Part shown: in pieces, positions 7,528 through 15,171 of the stretch
How positions within the stretch are numbered: position 1 is the first letter of the stretch
Layout: the number at the start of each line of letters is the position of its first letter
Source of the DNA: Galbitalea sp036499165
Lineage (GTDB): Bacteria; Actinomycetota; Actinomycetes; Actinomycetales; Microbacteriaceae
DNA: 64,000 bases
Direction: 5' to 3'
Assembly (NCBI GenBank): GCA_036499165.1
Contig: DASYEE010000041.1
Coordinates: 1-64,000, forward strand
The notes under the pieces: model-generated
The model's input: the letters and a program-made list of their open reading frames with translations, nothing else
What the model was told of the DNA's origin: nothing
Databases searched by the model: none
Made by a program: the position numbers and the translations under genes

Positions 7528-8657
7528 CAGACACAGCCACCAGCAGCACCGCAAAGACCCAGGCCGTCACGATCCCCGCCTCGACCATCGCGGCAGCATC
7601 GGACACCGGCGCGAACTATGTCACGGCGCCCGGCGCCACGGTCGAACTCATTGACGTCATCAAGGACTTCTCCGGTCACCGCGCACTGACCGGCGTCAAC
7701 CTCACCATGAAGCCGGGGGAGTTCATCGCCCTCCTCGGCCCATCGGGCTGCGGCAAGACGACCGTGCTTCGCGCGCTCTCGGGCCTCGAACTCGTGACGA
7801 GCGGGCGCATCCTCATCGACGGAAAGGATGTCGCGTCCACACCGGTCAATAAACGTGACATCGGCATGGTCTTCCAGTCGTACTCGCTCTTTCCGCACAT
7901 GACCGTGCTCCAGAACGTGGAATTCGGGCTACAGATGCGCAAGGTGGACTCTGCCAGCCGTAAGCGCCGCAGCCAGGAGGCGCTCGACATGGTTGGTCTC
8001 GGGCACCTCGGTGAGCGCTTCGCTCACCAGCTTTCCGGCGGGCAGCAGCAGCGCGTAGCTCTCGCCCGTGCGCTCGTGACCCGCCCCCGAGTACTGCTGC
8101 TGGATGAGCCGCTGTCGGCGCTCGACGCCAAAGTCCGAGTGCAGTTGCGCGACGAGATCCGCCGCATCCAGACGGAGCTCGGCATCACGACCCTCTTCGT
8201 CACGCACGACCAGGAGGAGGCGCTCGCGGTCGCCGACCGCGTCGCGGTCATGAACGCGGGCAACATCGAGCAGATCGGCACACCCGAGGAGCTGTACACG
8301 ACCCCGGCCAGCGCGTTTGTGGCCAACTTCGTGGGGTTGAGCAACCGTGTGCCTGCGACCCTCGCAGGCCACGAAGTCACGGTCTACGGGCACAAGTTCG
8401 AGCTGCTCGGCGACGCTCCGGCAGACGGACCAGTGCACGCTCTCATCCGCCCGGAGGATGTCTCGTTCGCGGCGGATGGTCTTCCGGCCGCTGTCGTGAC
8501 CTCGAGCTTCCTCGGCAGCTTTCGTCGCACGACCGTTCGACTCGACGACGACACCCTGGTTGCTGTGCAGCACGACGCTGACGAGAAGCACTACACGGCA
8601 GAGCCGGTCAGGGTGAAGTTCAAGACGCGCGCGCTGTCCGTCGCGGCTCGGCCCTGA
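7524..8657 (+). CDS. ABC importer ATPase subunit (AEP-type)
   Basis: This 377-residue ATP-binding cassette protein energises the importer. Motifs in order: Walker A GPSGCGKTT, Q-loop MVFQSYSLFPH, signature LSGGQQQRVALARAL, Walker B VLLLDEPLSALD and the switch histidine in FVTHDQEEA. The C-terminal third is a TOBE-type regulatory domain, seen as HALIRPEDVSF. The architecture is that of PotA/PhnT-like importer ATPases. About 40 residues precede the usual family start; they are Ser/Thr/Ala-rich and probably disordered. It is the last gene of the coupled cluster, with 62 bases before the next gene, which has its own -10 box. Confidence 0.85.
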   Translation: MTDTATSSTAKTQAVTIPASTIAAASDTGANYVTAPGATVELIDVIKDFSGHRALTGVNLTMKPGEFIALLGPSGCGKTTVLRALSGLELVTSGRILIDGKDVASTPVNKRDIGMVFQSYSLFPHMTVLQNVEFGLQMRKVDSASRKRRSQEALDMVGLGHLGERFAHQLSGGQQQRVALARALVTRPRVLLLDEPLSALDAKVRVQLRDEIRRIQTELGITTLFVTHDQEEALAVADRVAVMNAGNIEQIGTPEELYTTPASAFVANFVGLSNRVPATLAGHEVTVYGHKFELLGDAPADGPVHALIRPEDVSFAADGLPAAVVTSSFLGSFRRTTVRLDDDTLVAVQHDADEKHYTAEPVRVKFKTRALSVAARP

Positions 8658-8719
8658 CCGGGTCGCCGGGCCTGAATTGGCGTCACTTTCGGCCCAGCTA
8701 CACGATCTAGACTTGGCCG

Positions 8720-9910
8720 ATGAAGCTCTGGAGGGCACGACCGGCCACCCCGCCGCCCGGCACGCGTAAAGCGCTCACCGGGCCCGATCGCAAACGGGCG
8801 ATAGAAGAAGCGATTCCGCTGCCCGTCGAAATCGCCGGCCAATGGGGCTGGCGGCTTCTCGCGGTGATCGGCGTTCTCATCGTCGTTGGCCTGCTGATCA
8901 TCAACCTCCGGCTGATCGTGATCCCGTTCATGATCGCGATCCTGATTTCAGCCCTGCTCGTGCCGTTCAAGGGCTACCTGATCAAGCACCACTGGCCTCG
9001 CTGGCTCGCGGTGCTGGTGTCGCTTCTGCTCGCCGTCCTCGTGATCGGCGGCCTGGTGTTCGTGATCGTCATCCAGGTGCGCGTGGGTCTGCCAAGCATC
9101 GAGCGCAAATCGGTCGCGGCTTACGCAAACTTCAAGTCGTTCCTCGAGGCGCCACCCTTCAACATCTCGAAGGTGCAATACACGAAGTACCTCGGCGACC
9201 TCTCCAGCGCCATCCAGAAGAACACCGGAGTGATCGGCAGTGCGGCCGGCGTCGTCGTCGACACGGTGACCAAGCTGTTTACAGGGCTCCTGCTGACCCT
9301 GTTCGCCACGATCTTCCTCGTCCTCGACGGCGCGCGGATCTGGCGTTGGGTCGTCGGCCTGTTTCCCCGCCGCGCGCGCGTTGCCGTCGACGGTGCAGGC
9401 CAGGCCGGCTGGGTGACGCTCACCGCGTTCATCCGAGTGCAGATCTTCGTGGCATTCGTCGACGCGTTTGGAATCGGGCTGGGTGCGCTGCTGCTCGGAC
9501 TTCCGCTCGCTATCCCGATCGCGATCGTGGTGTTCCTCGGTTCCTTCATTCCGGTCGTCGGCGCGATCGTGACGGGCATCGCATCCGTCTTCATCGCTCT
9601 CGTTTACGCAGGGCCTCTCCAGGCCCTCATCATGCTCGGCGTCGTGCTCATCGTGCACCTGCTCGAGGGCAACTTCCTGCACCCGTTCATCACCGGCAAC
9701 GCGGTCAAGGTGCATCCCCTCGCCGTCGTCTTCGCGGTCGCTGCCGGATCATTCGTCGCCGGCATTCCCGGCGCGCTGTTCGCGGTTCCGCTGGTCGCTG
9801 TGACGAACGTGATGATCAAATACTTTGCCGCGAAACAGTGGCTGGTTGATGCCAAACCCGATATCAAGGATGTCGCCCAAGTGACGACAACGGTGAAGAC
9901 CGATGAGTGA
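8720..9910 (+). CDS. AI-2E family (DUF20) membrane transporter
   Basis: This 396-residue polytopic membrane protein belongs to the AI-2E/TqsA/PerM family. Eight or so hydrophobic segments are visible, with the typical soluble stretch between segments 3 and 4 (around residues 120-190) and the conserved tail FVAGIPGALFAVPLVAV. Family members have been linked to autoinducer-2 export or Na+/H+ antiport; the substrate here cannot be told. A TAGACT box (8708-8713) ends 6 bases before the ATG and no Shine-Dalgarno is present, so the transcript is probably leaderless. The stop overlaps the ilvA start by 8 bases, suggesting co-expression. Confidence 0.85.
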   Translation: MKLWRARPATPPPGTRKALTGPDRKRAIEEAIPLPVEIAGQWGWRLLAVIGVLIVVGLLIINLRLIVIPFMIAILISALLVPFKGYLIKHHWPRWLAVLVSLLLAVLVIGGLVFVIVIQVRVGLPSIERKSVAAYANFKSFLEAPPFNISKVQYTKYLGDLSSAIQKNTGVIGSAAGVVVDTVTKLFTGLLLTLFATIFLVLDGARIWRWVVGLFPRRARVAVDGAGQAGWVTLTAFIRVQIFVAFVDAFGIGLGALLLGLPLAIPIAIVVFLGSFIPVVGAIVTGIASVFIALVYAGPLQALIMLGVVLIVHLLEGNFLHPFITGNAVKVHPLAVVFAVAAGSFVAGIPGALFAVPLVAVTNVMIKYFAAKQWLVDAKPDIKDVAQVTTTVKTDE

Positions 9911-11165
9911 TCTCGTGGCGGTCGAAGTCGGCGACACTGCCATCCCAGGCCCAACCCTGGATGACTTCGAGCAAGCCAGGCGCACGGTGCGCGGGGTCGT
10001 CGAGACGACTCCGATGCAGAGTTCGCGCTCGCTGTCGGACGAACTCGGCTCGCAGGTCTGGCTGAAGTGCGAGAACCTCCAGCGCACCGGCTCGTACAAG
10101 ATTCGCGGCGCATACAACCGCCTCGCGCACCTCACAGAGGAAGAGCGCGCGCACGGCGTCGTCGCGGCCTCGGCAGGCAACCACGCCCAGGGGGTCGCGT
10201 TCGCTGCCCGACAGCTGGGCATCCGCTCGACCATCTTCATGCCGATCGGCGTCGCGCTGCCGAAGCTCTCCGCGACCCGCGAGTACGGCGCAGACGTCGA
10301 ACTGAGCGGTACCGTCGTCGACGAGACACTCCTGGCGGCAGCGCAGTTCGCCCGCGATACCGGAGCCATCTTCATCCCGCCCTTCGACCATCCGGACATC
10401 GTGGCAGGCCAGGGCACCCTGGGTCTCGAGATCCTCGACCAGCGCCCGGATGTCGACACGATCATCATCCCCATCGGCGGCGGTGGGCTCATCTCCGGTG
10501 TCGCCAGCGCGGTGAAGCAGAAGGCCGCACAGTTGGGCCGCGATGTGCGGATCATCGGCGTTCAGGCCGCAAATGCGTCCGCTTACCCCGTCTCACTGAT
10601 CAACGGACAGCCGACTGAGATCAAGATCGCCCCGACCATCGCCGACGGCATCGCGGTGAGCAAGCCGGGGACTCTCAACTTCGAGATCGTCCGTGACGTG
10701 GTCGACGAGGTCATCACCGTGGAGGAGAACGACATCGCGCGGGCCCTTCTGGTGCTGCTCGAGCGGGCGAAACTCGTCGTTGAACCGGCCGGTGCGGTCA
10801 GCGTCGCGGCCATCCTCGCCGGGAAGGTCCACAACGCGGGCACGACAGTCGCGATCCTGAGCGGCGGCAACATCGACCCGATGATGATGGAACGAATCAT
10901 CAGCCACGGGCTCGCGGCGTCCGAGCGCTACCTGAAGCTGCGTATCCCGCTTCCCGACCGCCCAGGCCAGCTCGCGCTGACGGCCGAGATCGTGGCCAAC
11001 TCGAACGCGAACGTCGTCGAGGTGTTGCACACTCGTCACGGGTCCGGGTTGCAGATCAGTGAGGTCGAACTCGAACTCCACATCGAAACCCGTGGCCCGG
11101 AGCACGCAGAAATCGTGCTGCACAATCTGCGCGAGGCAGGCTTCCGCCCCCGGGTCGACTTCTAG
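9903..11165 (+). CDS. ilvA: threonine ammonia-lyase (threonine dehydratase)
   Basis: This 420-residue PLP enzyme deaminates L-threonine to 2-oxobutanoate, the first step of isoleucine synthesis or threonine breakdown. The PLP-binding lysine is in GSYKIRGAYNRL (Lys66), the substrate loop is SAGNHAQG, and the phosphate-binding glycine loop is IGGGGLISG. A C-terminal ACT-like domain (about residues 330-420, beginning near RIPLPDRPGQL) suggests feedback control. The single ACT domain and length match IlvA1/TdcB-plus-ACT proteins common in actinobacteria. It overlaps the preceding transporter by 8 bases. Confidence 0.92.
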   Translation: MSDLVAVEVGDTAIPGPTLDDFEQARRTVRGVVETTPMQSSRSLSDELGSQVWLKCENLQRTGSYKIRGAYNRLAHLTEEERAHGVVAASAGNHAQGVAFAARQLGIRSTIFMPIGVALPKLSATREYGADVELSGTVVDETLLAAAQFARDTGAIFIPPFDHPDIVAGQGTLGLEILDQRPDVDTIIIPIGGGGLISGVASAVKQKAAQLGRDVRIIGVQAANASAYPVSLINGQPTEIKIAPTIADGIAVSKPGTLNFEIVRDVVDEVITVEENDIARALLVLLERAKLVVEPAGAVSVAAILAGKVHNAGTTVAILSGGNIDPMMMERIISHGLAASERYLKLRIPLPDRPGQLALTAEIVANSNANVVEVLHTRHGSGLQISEVELELHIETRGPEHAEIVLHNLREAGFRPRVDF

Positions 11166-11189
11166 CTGCCACTCACTCACCCCCTCCCT

Positions 11190-11263
11190 AAAGTCGGAAC
11201 TTTGGGCTGGTGCGCGGCGTGGCGGCTGCTGCGGCACGGCGTTTCACCCACAACACCGACTTT
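11190..11263. repeat. small inverted motif pair AAAGTCGG / CCGACTTT
   Basis: AAAGTCGG at 11190-11197 and its exact reverse complement CCGACTTT at 11256-11263 lie in the gap between the convergent ilvA and greA genes. The flanks are also similar when read in the motif direction (both continue toward GGG about 8 bases on), so these look like two diverged copies of one short element in opposite orientation. No gene is visible in the gap. Confidence 0.4.
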
Positions 11264-11283
11264 GCGATGGGTTGCTACCGCGA

Positions 11284-11341
11284 GGGGTGGTCAGCTCGGG
11301 GTTGCACAGTGCGGGGTGGTGCAGCGCGGGAGGCTAGCTCG
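11284..11341. repeat. degenerate 14-15-bp tandem repeat
   Basis: Four consecutive units start with GGGG or GGGA and end in a C-rich step: GGGGTGGTCAGCTC, GGGGTTGCACAGTGC, GGGGTGGTGCAGCGC and GGGAGGCTAGCTC. They fill the end of the gap before the greA stop codon. This looks like a decayed minisatellite. Confidence 0.55.
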
Positions 11342-11348
11342 CGGATGG

Positions 11349-11834
11349 TTACGGGCGGAAGGTCTCCACGTCGAGGATTTCGACCTCGATGCCCTTACCG
11401 TTCGGAGCGGTGTAGGTCTTCTTGTCACCGATCTTCAGGCCGATGATGGCCGTGCCGAGCGGGCTGGCCTCGCTGTAGACGTCGAGGTCGCTACCAGCTG
11501 CCATCTCGCGGTTGCCGACGAGGAACGTTGCCTTGTCGCCCTGGATCTTCGCGGTGACGACCGTTCCCGGCTCGACGACGCCGTGGCTGGCTGGGGCATC
11601 CCCAACGGTCGCCGTGCGTAGCAGCTGGGTGAGAACGCGGATGCGCGCCTCGATCTTGCCCTGCTCCTCTTTCGCGGCGTGGTATCCGCCGTTCTCCTTG
11701 AGGTCGCCCTCTTCGCGAGCCGCCTCGATCTTCTTCGCAATCTCGTTTCGTCCCTCGACGCTCAGCTGCTCCAGTTCGGCGCTCAGCCGATCAAAGGCCT
11801 CCTGGGTGAGCCAGGTAACACTGGTGTCTGACAT
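11349..11834 (-). CDS. greA: transcription elongation factor GreA
   Basis: This 161-residue GreA rescues backtracked RNA polymerase by stimulating transcript cleavage. The N-terminal coiled coil (residues about 8-80) carries the acidic tip in REEGDLKENGGYHAAKEEQ. The C-terminal FKBP-like domain shows ASPLGTAIIGLKIGD and ends in EVEILDVE. Length is standard. AAGGAG lies 4 bases before the ATG. The gene is in the order DUF4307-greA on the minus strand, facing ilvA, as in other actinobacteria. Confidence 0.95.
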   Translation of the reverse strand: MSDTSVTWLTQEAFDRLSAELEQLSVEGRNEIAKKIEAAREEGDLKENGGYHAAKEEQGKIEARIRVLTQLLRTATVGDAPASHGVVEPGTVVTAKIQGDKATFLVGNREMAAGSDLDVYSEASPLGTAIIGLKIGDKKTYTAPNGKGIEVEILDVETFRP

Positions 11835-11894
11835 GGTGCTCCTTGGTCAGCGGGCCGCGTGGGACCGCTTGGTTGTATCGCTGGGTGAGGATTC

Positions 11895-11927
11895 GAAAGA
11901 AAGGAGACCGGCTGTAGCTGGCCGGTC
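11895..11927 (-). terminator. probable terminator between DUF4307 gene and greA
   Basis: GACCGGC (11906-11912) and GCCGGTC (11921-11927) form a perfect 7-bp stem with an 8-base loop. Read on the minus strand it follows the DUF4307 gene and is trailed by TCCTTTCTTT, a pyrimidine-rich tract. This fits an imperfect intrinsic terminator separating the two genes. Confidence 0.55.
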
Positions 11928-11947
11928 CCGTTGGCGAATGTCCCAGC

Positions 11948-12346
11948 CTAAGACAGCCAGCACTGATATGTCGACCCGGAGACAGCGGGTTGCGCCGTAC
12001 GCACGACTGTCGACACCACCTGGGTCCGAAGGGAGGTGGCGTGAACCTTCACGATTTTCCAGCCAACGATGCCGAAGTTCTGGTCGAGTGCCTGGATCGC
12101 GCAGGTCGCTTCCTTGCCAGGGTCGACGGAGATCTGCCAGCGCACCTGGATCTGGTCTGGCGCGACCGCGACATTGCCGACATCCTCGAAGTCGATGGAT
12201 GCCGTCGGCTGGAACAGCCCGACCCAGATGGCCCATGCGCCGAAGACCACGACAATGGCAGCACCGAAGGCGATAGCGAGGATGAGGGTGCGACGCTTGC
12301 GCTGCTTTGTGCGCCCGTAGCGCTCAGCGAGCCCGTTTGCGGACAC
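11948..12346 (-). CDS. DUF4307 single-pass membrane protein
   Basis: This 132-residue actinobacterial protein has a basic N-terminus (RYGRTKQRKRR), one membrane segment at about residues 20-44, and an extracytoplasmic domain with two cysteines (ATCAIQAL and YQCWLS) that could form a disulfide. It matches DUF4307 by order next to mca and greA (compare Rv1081c). The function of the family is not known. GTG at 12346 is preceded by GAGGAG with 6 bases of spacing. It is divergent from mca across a palindromic promoter region. Confidence 0.8.
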   Translation of the reverse strand: MSANGLAERYGRTKQRKRRTLILAIAFGAAIVVVFGAWAIWVGLFQPTASIDFEDVGNVAVAPDQIQVRWQISVDPGKEATCAIQALDQNFGIVGWKIVKVHATSLRTQVVSTVVRTAQPAVSGSTYQCWLS

Positions 12347-12364
12347 TCACAACTCCTCACAGTT

Positions 12365-12380
12365 AGTCTGTATACAGGCT
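12365..12380. promoter_or_regulatory. palindromic operator-like site between DUF4307 gene and mca
   Basis: AGTCTGTATACAGGCT contains the perfect 10-bp palindrome CTGTATACAG (12368-12377) and extends to 16 bp with one wobble position. It lies centrally in the 57-base divergent promoter, where it could bind a dimeric regulator acting on both genes or carry overlapping -10 boxes. Confidence 0.45.
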
Positions 12381-12403
12381 ATTGGCTTTTCCCTAGGAGT
12401 TTG

Positions 12404-13279
12404 GTGACACTGCGTCTGCTTGCGGTCCACGCCCACCCCGACGACGAGTCGAGTAAGGGGTCGGCCACCCTCGCGTACTACCGCAGCCGCGGCGCGAGGG
12501 TCATGGTTGTCAGCTGCACCGGCGGCGAAGAGGGTCGGGTGCTCAACGACAAGCTCGATCGCGATTCCTCGCTTATGGCAGACCGCGACCTGACGGGCCT
12601 CCGCCGAATCGAGATGGCGCGGGCACAAAAGGTTCTCGACATCGAACACCGCTGGCTCGGTTTCGTCGACTCCGGCTGGCCGGAGGACGGCAATCCGATG
12701 CCGGCCAACAGCTTCGCGACCATCCCGCTTGAGCTCGCAGCCGCTCCGCTCGTGAACATCATCCGTGAATTCAGGCCGCAGGTGATGATCTCCTACGACG
12801 AGGAAGGCGGCTACCCGCATCCGGATCACATCCGAGCCCACGAAATCGCGATTTACGCGAGGGATGCCGCGGCCGACGGTTCGAGGTACTCGCAGACCGG
12901 CCCCGCCTGGCAGATCGACAAGACCTACTACGACCGCATCTTCAACGGCCCGAGGATGAACGCGCTGTACGACCTCCTGGTTGCTCGCGACCCGGAGAGC
13001 CCGCTGCTCGAAGAACTCCGCGAGACTCGGCGCTGGTTCGATCGGCCGGATCTCGCAACCACGCACGTCCCGGCCGGCGACTTTTTCGATGTCAGGGATG
13101 CGGCGCTGCGCTGCCACGCCAGCCAGGTCTCGCCGGAGAGCAGTTTCTTTTTCTGGCCGAACGACCTGCAGCGTGAGGCGTGGCCGTACGAAGACTTCCA
13201 GCTGGTCGCCTCCCGCGAACCAGCCGATCTGCCCGAGAGCGACCTGTTCGCAGGCATCACCGACGAGGACGACGAATGA
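12404..13279 (+). CDS. mca: mycothiol S-conjugate amidase
   Basis: This 291-residue zinc amidase of the LmbE/PIG-L family cleaves mycothiol S-conjugates to release mercapturic acids for export, a cytosolic detoxification step. The metal site is clear: AVHAHPDDESSKG at residues 7-19 (His11, Asp14) and YPHPDHIRAHE near residue 140. GTG at 12404 is chosen because AGGAG (12395-12399) lies just upstream and it begins directly before the motif; a TTG at 12401 is adjacent. Mca is preferred over its paralogue MshB because the neighbours (DUF4307, greA, the small downstream membrane protein) match the Rv1080c-Rv1083 order. The stop overlaps the next start as ATGA. Confidence 0.9.
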   Translation: MTLRLLAVHAHPDDESSKGSATLAYYRSRGARVMVVSCTGGEEGRVLNDKLDRDSSLMADRDLTGLRRIEMARAQKVLDIEHRWLGFVDSGWPEDGNPMPANSFATIPLELAAAPLVNIIREFRPQVMISYDEEGGYPHPDHIRAHEIAIYARDAAADGSRYSQTGPAWQIDKTYYDRIFNGPRMNALYDLLVARDPESPLLEELRETRRWFDRPDLATTHVPAGDFFDVRDAALRCHASQVSPESSFFFWPNDLQREAWPYEDFQLVASREPADLPESDLFAGITDEDDE

Positions 13280-13548
13280 CCCTTCTCACCCAGCTTGCCG
13301 CCGCCGCTCCGTCGCCGACCCCATATCCGGCGTTCCATGGCAACACGGACACGATCACGCCGGGTTGGATCGGCTTCACCATCATCTTCCTGGTGGCCGT
13401 TGCGACCGTCTTCCTCATCCTCGACATGAATCGCCGCATCCGCCGCAGCCGCTACCGGGCAGAGGTGCGCGTCAAGCTCGAAGCTGAGCAGGCGGAAGCC
13501 GACGCCCTCGCGGCCGCCGCGGCGCGAAAGTCCAGCCGCAAGAAGTAG
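13276..13548 (+). CDS. small membrane protein coupled to mca
   Basis: A 90-residue protein with an N-terminal extracytoplasmic stretch, one membrane helix at about residues 32-52 (IGFTIIFLVAVATVFLILD) and a basic, Ala/Glu-rich cytoplasmic tail ending in KSSRKK. It begins at ATG 13276 inside the mca stop (ATGA), so it is translationally coupled. It occupies the position of Rv1083 in mycobacteria. The function is unknown. Confidence 0.75.
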   Translation: MTLLTQLAAAAPSPTPYPAFHGNTDTITPGWIGFTIIFLVAVATVFLILDMNRRIRRSRYRAEVRVKLEAEQAEADALAAAAARKSSRKK

Positions 13549-13577
13549 TCGCGGGGGTCTTCAGGCCAGCTCCGCAG

Positions 13578-14318
13578 TTAGACCAGCACAGGCGGGTTGG
13601 TCGCCACGAGAAGGATCCCGACCCAGTGGCAAAGGAATGCCAGCAGCGTGAGCGTGTGGAAGACCTCGTGAAACCCGAACTTGCCGGGGAACGGGTTCGG
13701 TCGCTTCAGGCCGTACGCGAGCGCACCAAGCGAGTACAGGAACCCGCCGACCAGGATCAGCGTCATCATCGGGGCGTCGGCGTGGAAGAAGTCGACGATG
13801 TAGGCAAGCGCACCCCAGCCGAGCGCGACATATAGGGGCACATACAGCCAGCGCGGTGCGCCGATCCAGAACACCCTGAACAGGATGCCGAGTCCGGCTC
13901 CACCCCAGATGAGCGACAGCAGGATGGTCGCCTTCGGCTGCGGCAGCGCCAGCACGGTGATGGGAGTGTATGACCCGGCGATCAGCAGGAAGATGTTGGC
14001 GTGATCGATGCGCTTCAAGAGGCGCTTGGTACGTGGTGGCCAAGTGAAGCGGTGGTAGAGCGCAGAGTTGCCGAACAGGAGGAGCGATGACAACACGAAG
14101 ATCGAGCAGCTGATCTTGGCTGGCGCGCCGTCGGCGGCCACGATCAGGATGATGCCAAGAACGATTGCAACCGGGAACGTGCCAGCGTGGATCCAGCCAC
14201 GCCAGGTCGGTTTGACCTCGGTGGCCTGCGTCTCGATCTCGTCTTCCAGCAGAGGAACGTGGGGAATCGGGGCTCCGCCGTCGGCTGCGGTGTCGTCGTC
14301 CGTTCCCCTCGCGGTCAT
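13578..14318 (-). CDS. trhA: hemolysin III / PAQR family membrane protein TrhA
   Basis: This 246-residue protein has seven membrane helices. It carries the PAQR metal-site residues: the early SALYHRFTW segment with His, the middle RIDHANIFLLIAGSYTP segment, and the final HEVFHTLTLLAFLCHW with two histidines. Family members act in membrane lipid or energy homeostasis; direct hemolytic activity is doubtful. ATG at 14318 is chosen because TATGGT (14330-14325, minus strand) ends 6 bases upstream, giving a leaderless start; an in-frame ATG at 14348 lies before that box. It is divergent from the cis-prenyltransferase, like Rv1085c and Rv1086. Confidence 0.9.
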   Translation of the reverse strand: MTARGTDDDTAADGGAPIPHVPLLEDEIETQATEVKPTWRGWIHAGTFPVAIVLGIILIVAADGAPAKISCSIFVLSSLLLFGNSALYHRFTWPPRTKRLLKRIDHANIFLLIAGSYTPITVLALPQPKATILLSLIWGGAGLGILFRVFWIGAPRWLYVPLYVALGWGALAYIVDFFHADAPMMTLILVGGFLYSLGALAYGLKRPNPFPGKFGFHEVFHTLTLLAFLCHWVGILLVATNPPVLV

Positions 14319-14382
14319 CCGTGAACCATACACCGGGGGCAAATCCACAGGCTGAACGCCCGCATTGGGCTAGCGTAGCCAT

Positions 14383-15171
14383 GTGAAAGAGGAGGGTGAA
14401 CCTGCGACCGGTCGCGGTGTTCTCTATCGCCTTTACCAGGCGCGCATCCGTCGCCACCTCGCAACCCAGACGCTGCCGAAACACGTCGCGATGATCATCG
14501 ACGGCAATCGGCGCTGGGCGCGGCTGCGCGAATTGGAGACCACCGCCCACGGCCACCGCGCGGGTGCTGCGAAGTATCACGAGTTCCTCGAGTGGTGTGA
14601 CGACCTTGGCATCTCCGTCGCGACCCTGTACCTGCTTTCGACCGATAACCTCACGGGCCGCACCCCCGAGGAGCTCTCCGTGCTCTTCGAGATCATCGCC
14701 GAACTGGCAGAAGACCTGTCGAGGTTCCGCGACTGGCGCGTGCAGCACGTCGGTTCGGATGACGGTCTGCCTGCCCCTCTCGTGGCTGCGCTGAAGGCCG
14801 CCGAGGAGCGTACCCGCACGAACACCGGACTCCACATCAACCTCGCGGTGGGCTATGGCGGCCGGCGCGAGATCGCGGACGCCATGCGCAGCATCGTGCA
14901 GCAACACCAGGACGAGGGCGGAGAGCTCGAGGCGCTCGCCGAGATTCTGACTCCGGAGCTCATCGGCGAGCATCTCTACACCGGCGGCCAGCCGGATCCT
15001 GACCTTGTCATCCGCACCTCAGGCGAACAGCGACTGAGCGACTTCATGCTCTGGCAGAGCGCGCACAGCGAGTTCTACTTCGTCGAGGCGCTCGGCCCAG
15101 ACCTCCGCGAGGTCGATTTTCTCCGTGCGCTTCGCGACTTCTCGCGCAGGCAGAGGAGGTTCGGGTCATGA
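14383..15171 (+). CDS. cis-prenyltransferase (Z-isoprenyl diphosphate synthase, UppS/Rv1086-like)
   Basis: This 262-residue enzyme condenses isopentenyl diphosphate onto an allylic diphosphate in cis. The motifs are complete: HVAMIIDGNRRWAR (catalytic Asp), the HGHRAGA step, the SVATLYLLSTDNL segment, and DLVIRTSGEQRLSDFMLWQ with SEFYF after it. By synteny it resembles Rv1086, which makes short Z,E-farnesyl diphosphate for decaprenyl phosphate synthesis, rather than the long-chain UppS; sequence alone cannot separate them here. TAGCGT (14371-14376) ends 6 bases before the GTG start, so the mRNA is probably leaderless. The stop overlaps the next ORF as ATGA. Confidence 0.88.
   Translation: MKEEGEPATGRGVLYRLYQARIRRHLATQTLPKHVAMIIDGNRRWARLRELETTAHGHRAGAAKYHEFLEWCDDLGISVATLYLLSTDNLTGRTPEELSVLFEIIAELAEDLSRFRDWRVQHVGSDDGLPAPLVAALKAAEERTRTNTGLHINLAVGYGGRREIADAMRSIVQQHQDEGGELEALAEILTPELIGEHLYTGGQPDPDLVIRTSGEQRLSDFMLWQSAHSEFYFVEALGPDLREVDFLRALRDFSRRQRRFGS

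Noticed and set aside
11990..12403. Upstream in-frame extension of mca by 138 codons
   Set aside because: It runs through the opposite-strand DUF4307 gene and the promoter palindrome; GTG 12404 has its own ribosome binding site.
12347..13117. 256-codon minus-strand frame opposite mca
   Set aside because: It is antisense to the zinc-site-containing mca gene and has no motif.
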